Part shown: in pieces, positions 52,338-59,780 of the stretch
Layout of the letters: every line of letters starts with the position of its first letter
How positions within the stretch are numbered: position 1 is the first letter of the stretch
DNA from: Ruegeria_B marisflavi
GTDB lineage: Bacteria; Pseudomonadota; Alphaproteobacteria; Rhodobacterales; Rhodobacteraceae
DNA: 64,000 nt
Direction of reading: 5' to 3'
Assembly: GCF_025673445.1 (NCBI RefSeq)
Contig: NZ_JAOVQN010000002.1
Coordinates: 322,778-386,777, forward strand
Program-made: the position numbers and the translations under genes
Notes under the pieces: generated by a model
What the model saw: only the letters and a program-made list of their open reading frames with translations
The model's database searches: none
What the model was told of the DNA's origin: nothing

Positions 52338-52754
52338 ATGGCGCATTACCGCCACCGCCCGTTCAACACCAAGGACACTTATCCCGAGCAGAAGCTGGAC
52401 AATGACCTGGCGCAGGCCGTCGTGACACGCGGCGGGCGCACCGTCTGGATGCGCGGCCAGTGTCCCCAGAATCTGGACGACGCCAGGAACATCGACAGCC
52501 ACGATCCGGTCGAGCAGACCCACAAGGTGATGCAGAACATCCGCCAACTGATCGAGGAATGCGGCGGCCAGATGGAACATCTGGTCAAGGTCGTGGTCTA
52601 TATCACCGACGTGCGCCACCGCGAGGCGGTCTATCGCACCATGGGCGAGTATATCCGGGGCGTGCATCCGGTTTCGACCGGCCTGGTGGTGTCGGCGCTG
52701 GCGCGGCCCGAGTGGCTGGTGGAGATCGACGCCACCGCCGTCATCCCCGATTGA
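52338..52754 (+). CDS. RidA-family enamine/imine deaminase
   Basis: 138 residues with AAGGAG upstream of the ATG. Family signs are VWMRGQCPQNLDDARN, the trimer-forming KVMQNIRQLIEECGGQMEHL, and VSALARPEWLVEIDATAVI with the conserved Arg. RidA proteins hydrolyse reactive enamines or imines. Here it would process a nitrogen-bearing ring-cleavage or demethylation product made by the oxygenases. Confidence 0.88.
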   Translation: MAHYRHRPFNTKDTYPEQKLDNDLAQAVVTRGGRTVWMRGQCPQNLDDARNIDSHDPVEQTHKVMQNIRQLIEECGGQMEHLVKVVVYITDVRHREAVYRTMGEYIRGVHPVSTGLVVSALARPEWLVEIDATAVIPD

Positions 52755-52760
52755 GAGGGC

Positions 52761-52825
52761 GGGAGCGAGGGGGCTGTCTGCCCCCTCGCGCTCCCCCGAG
52801 AGTATTTTCGACCAGAAAGAAACAG
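52761..52825. repeat. Intergenic hairpin element, copy 3
   Basis: GGGAGCGAGGGGG (52761-52773) pairs with CCCCCTCGCGCTCCC (52781-52795) with a two-base bulge. The tail CGAGAGTATTTTCGACCAGA and AAGAAACAG matches copy 1. It lies between the RidA and DUF1028 genes, where it may attenuate transcription. Confidence 0.65.
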
Positions 52826-52834
52826 GAGACTGTC

Positions 52835-53509
52835 ATGACCTTTTCGCTGGTGGCGCGCTGCGCACAGACGGGCATGTTCGGGGTGGCGATTTCATCTTCT
52901 TCCCCGGCGGTGGCGGCACGTTGCAGCCATGCGCGGGCGGGGGTGGGGGCTGTCGCCACCCAGAATGTCACCGATCCGGCGCTGGGGCCGCTGGCCCTCG
53001 ACCTGATGGCAGGCGGTTTGACGGCTGTCGAAGCAATCGCCGAGGTGCAGCGGCGGGGGCGGTTCATCGAGTATCGGCAGGTGCTTGCCGTCGACGGGCA
53101 GGGGCGCACGGCGATCCATTCCGGCGCCAATGCGCTGGGCATCTGGACGCAGGCGCAGGCGCAGGACGTGGCGGCGGGTGGCAACCTGCTGGCCAATGAC
53201 GGTGTGCCGCAGGCGATGGTCGATGCCTTTCTGGCAAGTAGCGGTCATCTGGGCGACCGGCTGATCGGGGCGCTGCGGGCCGGGTTGGCGGCGGGCGGCG
53301 AGGCGGGGCCGGTGCATTCGGCGGGCATGATGCTGGTGCACAAGGTCAGCTGGCCGGTGGCCGATCTGCGCTGTGACTGGACCGAAGACTGCCCCATCGA
53401 GGCGGTGGCCACCGCATGGCAGGTCTACAAGCCGCAGCTCGACGCCTATATCCAGCGGGCGCTCGACCCGCGGGTGGCGCCATCTTATGGTGTGCCTGGC
53501 GACGAGTAG
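52835..53509 (+). CDS. DUF1028 family protein (Ntn-hydrolase-like fold)
   Basis: 224 residues from the ATG at 52835 (CAGGAG upstream). Typical DUF1028 start MTFSLVARCAQTGMFGVAIS and AVATQNVTDPALGPLALDLM, with the GGNLLANDGVPQAMVDAF middle. The family has an Ntn-hydrolase-like fold and is usually found beside RidA and amino-acid catabolic genes. An amidohydrolase or lactamase role on a ring-opening product is plausible but unproven. Confidence 0.85.
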   Translation: MTFSLVARCAQTGMFGVAISSSSPAVAARCSHARAGVGAVATQNVTDPALGPLALDLMAGGLTAVEAIAEVQRRGRFIEYRQVLAVDGQGRTAIHSGANALGIWTQAQAQDVAAGGNLLANDGVPQAMVDAFLASSGHLGDRLIGALRAGLAAGGEAGPVHSAGMMLVHKVSWPVADLRCDWTEDCPIEAVATAWQVYKPQLDAYIQRALDPRVAPSYGVPGDE

Positions 53510-53580
53510 GCCGGAGTTGATCTTGCCCCGGGCGCGGCATTCTGTTTCGGTCTGACTGCTGCCTTTGCCGGAGGACCGCC

Positions 53581-54507
53581 GTGCCAACCCGATACACGCT
53601 GCGCCAGCTGGAATACTTCGTCGCCGTGGGCGAGGCGGGGTCCATCGCGCTGGCTTCGGCGCGCGTGAATGTCTCATCTCCCTCGATTTCGGCGTCGATC
53701 TCGCAGTTGGAGCGGGAGTTTGGCGTGCCGCTGTTTGTGCGTCAGCACGCGCAGGGCCTGTCGTTGACGCAGGCGGGGCGCGTGATGCTGGAACAGGCGC
53801 GAGTGGTCCTGCGCGAGGCTGACCGCCTGACCGATCTGGCGGGCGATATCACCGGGCAGGTGCGCGGGCCGCTGTCGATCGGCTGCCTCCTGACCTTTGC
53901 CCAGATCGTGCTGCCGACGGTTCGCCGCAGTTTCGAGGCGACCTATCCCGAGGTGCAGATCCGGCAGGTCGAGATGAACCAAGCCGAGATCTATAGCGGC
54001 TTGCGGCGCGCGGATATCGACATTGCGCTGACCTATGATCTGGATATCCCCACCGATCTGCGGTTCGTCACACTGGCGGAGTTGCCACCCTATGTTATGC
54101 TGGGCGAGGGGCATCCGCTGGCAGGCCGCGACGATGTCAGCGTTGATGACCTGACGGGATTGCCGATGGTGCTGCTCGACCTGCCGTTCAGCTCCGATTA
54201 TTTTCTGTCCTTCTTCCAGCGTCAGGGAACCAAGCCGCTGATCGCGGAACGGACCCGCGACATGGCGGTGATGCGCAGTCTGGTGGCAAACGGCTATGGT
54301 TACGCGATTGCCAATATCCGGCCGCAGCATGACCGCGCCCCGGATGGCAAGCCGTTGATCATCGTGCCGCTCAGGGGGGAGGTACGACCGATGCGGCTGG
54401 GTCTGCTCATGGCACAGGACGGAGAAGGCGCCAGCACCGTCCGCGCCTTTATCGACCATTGCACGACATTGGTCCGGACGCAGGTGCTGCCCGGGATCGG
54501 GCGCTGA
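53581..54507 (+). CDS. LysR-family transcriptional regulator of the Rieske/RidA operon
   Basis: 308 residues from the GTG at 53581, which has GGAGG upstream. Helix-turn-helix: YFVAVGEAGSIALASARVNV with SSPSISASISQLEREFGVPL. Effector domain complete. It is on the same strand as, and downstream of, the structural genes rather than divergent. It probably senses the substrate or a pathway product and controls the whole group from 48734 on. Confidence 0.88.
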   Translation: MPTRYTLRQLEYFVAVGEAGSIALASARVNVSSPSISASISQLEREFGVPLFVRQHAQGLSLTQAGRVMLEQARVVLREADRLTDLAGDITGQVRGPLSIGCLLTFAQIVLPTVRRSFEATYPEVQIRQVEMNQAEIYSGLRRADIDIALTYDLDIPTDLRFVTLAELPPYVMLGEGHPLAGRDDVSVDDLTGLPMVLLDLPFSSDYFLSFFQRQGTKPLIAERTRDMAVMRSLVANGYGYAIANIRPQHDRAPDGKPLIIVPLRGEVRPMRLGLLMAQDGEGASTVRAFIDHCTTLVRTQVLPGIGR

Positions 54508-54515
54508 ACGCGGCG

Positions 54516-54534
54516 GCTTAGCGGCAGGCTAAGC
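54516..54534. promoter_or_regulatory. Hairpin between LysR and demethylase genes
   Basis: GCTTAGC and GCTAAGC form a perfect 7-bp stem around a 5-nt loop (GGCAG), 9 bp after the LysR stop. No T-tract follows, so it is either a weak terminator or an operator for the demethylase promoter in the 92-bp gap. Confidence 0.4.
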
Positions 54535-54599
54535 GGTGGTTAAGCTCGGCCAACTTTTCTGCCTGGCGAAATTCTGTATCGTCGGTGCAGATTTGACCG

Positions 54600-56690
54600 A
54601 TGGAGACGGCCTTGCGCGACCCACGTTATGACATCCTGTTCGAACCGGTGCAGATCGGTCCCCTGACTGCCAAGAACCGGTTCTATCAGGTGCCGCATTG
54701 CAATGGCGGCGGGTATCGCGACCCCTCGGCTGCTGCCGCGATGCGTGGGATCAAGGCCGAGGGCGGCTGGGGTGTAATCTTTACCGAACAGTGCGAGATG
54801 CACCACACAAGCGAGATCACCCCTTTCATCGAATTGCGCCTGTGGGAGGACAAGGACATCCCGCAATTGCGCCGGATGTCGGAGCGGATGAAGGAACACG
54901 GTGCGCTGGCGGGCATTCAGCTGGCCTATTCAGGGATCAACGGGCCGAACCTTTACACCAAGGAGGTGCCGCTGGCCCCGACAGCGCTACCGATCCGGAC
55001 CTTTACCAATGATCCGGTGCAGGCGCGGGCATTGTCGAAATCCGACATTCGTGACCTCAGGCGCTGGTTCGTGACCGCCACCAAACGGTCGCGCGCGGCG
55101 GGGTTCGACCTGATCTGTCTTTATGGCGCGCATGGGTTCGGAATTTTTCAGCATTTCCTGAGCCGGGCCACCAACCAGCGATCGGACGAATATGGCGGTT
55201 CGCTGGAGAACCGGGCCCGGTTCAGCCAGGAGGTCATTGCCGATATCCGTGAGGCAGTGGGCGACAGCATGGCCATCACCCTGCGGGTCAGCCTGGATGA
55301 AAGCATTGGTGCGCTTGGTTTTTCCAATGCCGAACTGCGCGACTATATAGAGATGAACCGCAACCTGCCTGATCTCTGGGATCTGGCACAAGGCACGTGG
55401 GAGGACTGCTCCGGCCCCTCACGGTTCAAGGATGAGGCGGCGCAGGAACAGCTGGTGCGCGGTATCCGCGAACTGACCGATCAGCCGGTGGTGGGCGTGG
55501 GCCGCTTCACCTCGCCCGATGTGATGGTGCGGATGGTGAAGTCGGGGACGCTCGATTTCATCGGCTGCGCACGGCCGTCGATTGCCGATCCGTTCTTGCC
55601 GAAAAAGGTCGAAAAGGGAAGGATAGAGGATATCCGCGAATGCATCGGCTGCAACATCTGCATCACCGGCGACATGACCATGTCGATCAGCCGTTGTACC
55701 CAGAACCCGACCTTTATGGAGGAATGGCGCAAGGGCTGGCACCCGGAGCGGATGAACCCCAAGGGCGACAGCTCCAACGTGCTGGTTGTGGGGTCCGGTC
55801 CGGCGGGGCTAGAGGCCGCCTGGGCGCTCTGCCGGCGCGGCTATGACGTGGCGATTGCCGAGGCGCGCAAGGTGATCGGTGGGCGGGTGACGCGGGAACG
55901 CGCCTTGCCGGGGTTGTCCGCTTGGGGCCGAGTGGTGGATTACCGCGAGTACCAACTGGGCCAGCGCGCCAATGTCGAGATCTATCGGCAAAGCGAACTG
56001 GATGCCGCGGCGATCCTGGAGTTCGGGTTTCAGAACATCTGTATCGCCACCGGATCCACCTGGCGGCGCGACGGGGTCGCACGTCAGCATGTGGTGCCAA
56101 TGCCCATCGCGCCGGGCGCGCAGGTGTTCACGCCCGACGATCTGATGGAGGGCAGGTTGCCCAAGGGGCGCGTGGTGATCTTTGACGATGATCATTACTA
56201 CATGGGTGGGGTTCTGGCCGAATTGCTGACCAAGACCGGGGCACAGGTGACCCTGATTACCCCCGCGCCCTTTGTCAGCGACTGGACCCGCAACACGCTG
56301 GAGCAGGGGGCCATTCATGCCCGGCTGGTTGAAGCAGGGGTGGAGATCGTGCTGAACCGGGGCGTGACCGCGATCTGGGCCGATCATGTGGTTACGAATT
56401 GCGTCTATACAGGCCGGACCCGGCCGATGGAGATGGACTCGGTGGTTGTTGTCGCTGCGCGGCTTGGCAATGACCAATTATATCAGGACCTGGTGGGGCG
56501 AGAGGCGGATTGGGCCGAAGCGGGCATCCGCTCGGTCCGGCTGATCGGCGATGCCAACGCGCCGGGGCCGATTGCCTGGGCCACCTATGCCGGGCATCGC
56601 TATGCCCGCGAACTGGACGCGCCAGAGACAGGCGATGCGCCATCCTTCCGCCGGGAAATCACCGAATTGGCGGCGGATTGGCCGGGATGA
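54600..56690 (+). CDS. Dimethylamine/trimethylamine dehydrogenase-like N-demethylase (FMN, 4Fe-4S, NAD-binding-like)
   Basis: 696 residues, close to the length of trimethylamine dehydrogenase. The FMN barrel comes first (about 1-370), with the catalytic-type LICLYGAHGFGIFQHFL (Tyr about 175, His about 178). The 4Fe-4S site is CIGCNICITGDMTMSISRC (first Cys about 348). The ADP/FAD-binding part follows with NVLVVGSGPAGLEAAWAL (about 398). Related enzymes remove methyl groups from dimethylamine, sarcosine-like amines or N-methylproline. After a Rieske/RidA operon, it probably demethylates an N-methyl amino acid product. It overlaps the next gene by 4 bp. Confidence 0.87.
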   Translation: METALRDPRYDILFEPVQIGPLTAKNRFYQVPHCNGGGYRDPSAAAAMRGIKAEGGWGVIFTEQCEMHHTSEITPFIELRLWEDKDIPQLRRMSERMKEHGALAGIQLAYSGINGPNLYTKEVPLAPTALPIRTFTNDPVQARALSKSDIRDLRRWFVTATKRSRAAGFDLICLYGAHGFGIFQHFLSRATNQRSDEYGGSLENRARFSQEVIADIREAVGDSMAITLRVSLDESIGALGFSNAELRDYIEMNRNLPDLWDLAQGTWEDCSGPSRFKDEAAQEQLVRGIRELTDQPVVGVGRFTSPDVMVRMVKSGTLDFIGCARPSIADPFLPKKVEKGRIEDIRECIGCNICITGDMTMSISRCTQNPTFMEEWRKGWHPERMNPKGDSSNVLVVGSGPAGLEAAWALCRRGYDVAIAEARKVIGGRVTRERALPGLSAWGRVVDYREYQLGQRANVEIYRQSELDAAAILEFGFQNICIATGSTWRRDGVARQHVVPMPIAPGAQVFTPDDLMEGRLPKGRVVIFDDDHYYMGGVLAELLTKTGAQVTLITPAPFVSDWTRNTLEQGAIHARLVEAGVEIVLNRGVTAIWADHVVTNCVYTGRTRPMEMDSVVVVAARLGNDQLYQDLVGREADWAEAGIRSVRLIGDANAPGPIAWATYAGHRYARELDAPETGDAPSFRREITELAADWPG

Positions 56691-57826
56691 ACGCGACGCT
56701 GGAGATATTGGACAGGCTCGTAGGCTTCGATACGGTCAGTGCCCGGTCGAACCTTGAACTGGTCGAGTATGCCGAGGCGCATCTGAACGCCTGCGGCTTC
56801 CGGGTGCGGCGGCTACCGGACCTGGATGGGGGCAAGGCCGGGCTTTATGCCGAGATCGGGCCGCCGGGGGCGGGCGCGTTGCTGTCGGGCCATACCGATG
56901 TGGTACCCGTTGAAGGCCAGGTCTGGAGCCGAGACCCCTTCCGGCTGACGCTGGAGGGCAACCGCGCCTATGGTCGTGGCACAACGGATATGAAAGGTTT
57001 CGTCGCCTCAGCGTTGGCACTGGCGCAGCGGGCCGCAGCCATCGAACTGGCAGAGCCTTTGAAAATCGTGCTGTCCTATGACGAAGAGGTCGGCTGTGTT
57101 GGCATCGCCCGCATGCTGGACCGTCTGGTACCGGTGCTGGGCGCGCCGCGCGCCTGCATCGTGGGCGAGCCAACCCGGATGCAGGTGGCGACGGGTCACA
57201 AGGGCAAGGTGGCGCTGCGGGCAGTCTGCACCGGACAGGCCGGCCATTCTGCGCTGGCCCCGAGGTTTGTCAACGCGCTGCATCTGGCAGCCGATTTCGT
57301 GACCGCCCTTCGCGGGGTACAGGACGAGCTTTCCGTCTCTGGTGCACGGGATCCGGCCTATGACGTACCCTGTTCGACGGTGCATGTTGGCACGCTGCAC
57401 GGGGGACGTGCGCTCAACATCGTGCCGGACCGGGCCGAAATGATGCTGGAGTTCCGGCACCTTGCCGCCGACCGGGCCAACGATCTGATGGCGCGCATCC
57501 GAACAGAGGCGCACCGGATCGGCAGAGTCTATGGCGACGCCGGAAGTATCTCGGTCGAGCAGATCAACGCCTATCCCGGACTGGATGTCGATCCAGCCGA
57601 TCCGGTCGTGGCATACGTGCGTAAACTTTCCGGGCAGCCACACACGACCAAGGTCGCCTTCGGCACCGAGGCGGGGTTCTTTCACGGTCTGGGCATCCCG
57701 ACCATTGTCTGCGGCCCCGGCTCGATGGAGGGGCAGGGCCACAAGCCCGACGAATTTGTCACGCTGGACCAACTGGCCGCCTGCGACGCGATGATGGACC
57801 GGCTGCTTGACGACCTGCGGGCCTGA
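56687..57826 (+). CDS. M20-family deacylase (acetylornithine deacetylase-like)
   Basis: 379 residues from the ATG at 56687. Zinc-site motifs in order: LLSGHTDVVPVEGQ, GRGTTDMKGFVASAL, VLSYDEEVGCVGIARML (general-base Glu) and CIVGEPTRMQVATGHKGK, then GTEAGFFHGLGIPTIVCGPG near the C-terminus. It resembles ArgE and would hydrolyse an N-acyl amino acid. No arginine biosynthesis genes are near, so its substrate is probably an N-formyl or N-acyl intermediate of the same catabolic route. Confidence 0.87.
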   Translation: MNATLEILDRLVGFDTVSARSNLELVEYAEAHLNACGFRVRRLPDLDGGKAGLYAEIGPPGAGALLSGHTDVVPVEGQVWSRDPFRLTLEGNRAYGRGTTDMKGFVASALALAQRAAAIELAEPLKIVLSYDEEVGCVGIARMLDRLVPVLGAPRACIVGEPTRMQVATGHKGKVALRAVCTGQAGHSALAPRFVNALHLAADFVTALRGVQDELSVSGARDPAYDVPCSTVHVGTLHGGRALNIVPDRAEMMLEFRHLAADRANDLMARIRTEAHRIGRVYGDAGSISVEQINAYPGLDVDPADPVVAYVRKLSGQPHTTKVAFGTEAGFFHGLGIPTIVCGPGSMEGQGHKPDEFVTLDQLAACDAMMDRLLDDLRA

Positions 57827-57950
57827 TCCCGGTAGTTTCGAGGACCCGCCGTGTTTTGGAGAAGCCCCAAGTGCTCGTTTTGGCCATTTCGCGTGCGGAA
57901 GAACCGGGGTTCTCCGGTCTCAGGCTGAGTGACGAAGGAGCGGATTTCAA

Positions 57951-58188
57951 GAACCATCGATATATTCGAAGACCGCCATTTCAGCTTGTCGCCGTGTTCC
58001 CGTTGTTTGCCGCCAAATCAATCCTGCTTTGATGGTTTTGAAGAAAGTCTCGACGACAGCATTGTCGAAACAATTGCCTTTCCCGCTCATCGGCACCCGG
58101 AACCTTTGTTGGCGCAGGGGGTCTTGGTAGCCGTTCGAACAGTATTGGCTGCCTCGATCCGTGTGATGGGCGCAGCCGTTGGGTGACT
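57951..58188 (-). mobile_element. IS3-family transposase fragment
   Basis: The reverse strand encodes part of an IS3-type integrase core: AHHTDRGSQYCSNGY, then MSGKGNCFDNAVVETFFKTI and FEYIDG. The DDE-region Asp (HTDRGSQY) and Glu (VVETFFK) are recognisable. The open frame ends shortly after FEYIDGS, and the upstream end runs straight into IS21 sequence, so only about 240 bp remain. It is non-functional. Confidence 0.8.
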
Positions 58189-58189
58189 T

Positions 58190-58553
58190 TCGCAGGGCAG
58201 CGGGACGTCAACGTGCGTTTCAAGGCCATGCACTGCCCGGCAAGCGCATGCAGAGCATGCTGCCGAGAGGGGCCAGCCACTACGTTTTCGAGCCCGAGTT
58301 CTGCAACCCGGCCGCCGGATGGGAGAAAGGACAGGTCGAAAAGAACTTCCAGGATGCTCGTAGCCGCCTGTGGCAGGTCAACCGCGCTCTGTGATCGGCT
58401 CACTCACCGCTGCCACATCTTGGAAACCGGCAACGAGAGCTACCGCTTCAAGGTCAGTTCCGAGGCCGCCAAAAAGACAAGAAGAGAGACCTCTAAATTG
58501 ACCAGGTCATGAACAAAAACGCATACTGAGGGTGGGTCAAATCTAGGTGAAAA
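58190..58553 (+). mobile_element. IS21-family remnant (istA piece joined to istB end, with right terminal repeat)
   Basis: The + strand carries an IstA segment (ASHYVFEPEFCNPAAGWEKG then QVEKNFQDARSRLWQ), stopped at 58394. In another frame follows an IstB C-terminus (LTHRCHILETGNESYRFKVS) ending at 58512. GGGTCAAATCTAGGTGA at 58534-58550 looks like the inverted end of an IS21 element; its complement type is seen at 63934-63951. Most of istA and istB has been deleted. The rest of 58554-58779 shows nothing I can name. Confidence 0.72.
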
Positions 58554-58779
58554 TACCTGGTCACTTCTCAGCGTAAATCAACAATTCGTTGCAAAATGCC
58601 CAAACTTACACTTTGCCGGACACACCCGGCATCATTCCGCAAGAAACCGACGACAGGTTTTCGAGCGTTGCGGCAGGTCGTCTTACCGAAAAGCAAAGGT
58701 AATCGAGAGAAAATCGCGGCACGGCTACTTCGTTCAAGCTCCTAAAGAATAGGTCATCTAGGTACTCCGTTGTCCTCAT

Positions 58780-59685
58780 TCAGATCGTTTGGACATTCCT
58801 GCGCAAGCTGCGTGTCAGGGTCGTTGCATTCGCAAATCCGCAACGCAAGGCGATTTGGTTTGGCGCAAGGTCGCTGTAGCGACGCAGTTCACGGGCTCGC
58901 GCCAGACGAAGGAGAAGGTAGTATCGTCCCGGCGTCATCTGCAATTCCTTCCAGAACAGGCGGCGCAAGGACCGTTCGGAAAAATGGGCCTGCCGCGCGA
59001 GGTCCGGGATCGGCAGTGGTGTTTCAATCGTCTCGGACATCAATACGACGACCTGTTTGAGTTTTGGCGACACCGTTTGCGACAGCGCATGATCGGGATA
59101 GGAGGCGCCGTGCCGTTTTGCATTGTCATGCAGGAACATTGCGCCTGCATCGAAGGCGACCGAAGCGCCGAAACGGTCTCGAATGAACTGAAGCATCAAG
59201 TCCAAGGCGGCCGCCGCACTGCCGCATGTCCAGAAACGGCCATCCTGCACGTGGCGATCGGGGCGAACCTGCGTTCCGGGGAACTCCTCGGCGAACTCTT
59301 CAAGCAACTGCCAGTGTAACGTGGCCTTTCGACCATTCAGGAACCCGCCGCGCGCCAGCACCCAGGCGCCTGTATCAGCCGCGATCACTGTCGCCCCCTG
59401 CATCAACTGCCGAAGGTCGCGCACGGGCGTTGCTGCTTCCTTGCGGAAGGCGTCGCCTCCGATGAGGATGACCAGATCAGACCCGGGCGCGTACGCTATC
59501 GGCATTTCCGGAGAAATGCTCAGTCCGCTGGAACTGGTCACGGCACGGTCGCCGTCGGTCAGGATGCTCCAGCGTATGTCGGCGCCGGTTTGATCGCGGA
59601 CCACTCGCAACGGCTCGAGCAGGCAGGCGAGGACCATGTTGGAAAACGCCTCGCACAGGAAAACAGAGACACTGATGGAGCTCAT
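58780..59685 (-). CDS. AraC-family regulator with GlxA/DJ-1-like N-terminal domain
   Basis: 301 residues from the ATG at 59685 (MSSISVSVFLCEAFSNMVLA). The amidotransferase-like sensor domain (about 1-190) contains DLVILIGGDAFRK and VIAADTGAWVLARGGFLNGR. The AraC double helix-turn-helix follows (IPDLARQAHFSERSLRRLFW; NQIALRCGFANATTLTRSLR). The C-terminus ends early at RRNVQTI, where relatives usually continue about 10-20 residues, and IS debris lies just beyond. It diverges from the CoA transferase gene (96 bp between starts) and probably activates it. Carnitine and betaine regulators belong to this group. Confidence 0.82.
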   Translation of the reverse strand: MSSISVSVFLCEAFSNMVLACLLEPLRVVRDQTGADIRWSILTDGDRAVTSSSGLSISPEMPIAYAPGSDLVILIGGDAFRKEAATPVRDLRQLMQGATVIAADTGAWVLARGGFLNGRKATLHWQLLEEFAEEFPGTQVRPDRHVQDGRFWTCGSAAAALDLMLQFIRDRFGASVAFDAGAMFLHDNAKRHGASYPDHALSQTVSPKLKQVVVLMSETIETPLPIPDLARQAHFSERSLRRLFWKELQMTPGRYYLLLRLARARELRRYSDLAPNQIALRCGFANATTLTRSLRRNVQTI

Positions 59686-59780
59686 TGGCAGGATGAATCC
59701 AAAAATATGGCAGGACAAGTATGAGCGATGCCGGGACAGGTTTCTAGACTGGAGTGAGTTTTCAGTCAGAGCGGGATGAG

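Noticed and set aside
58183..58512. A 109-codon open frame taken as a gene
   Set aside because: It crosses from istA sequence in the wrong frame into an istB C-terminus, so it is IS debris.
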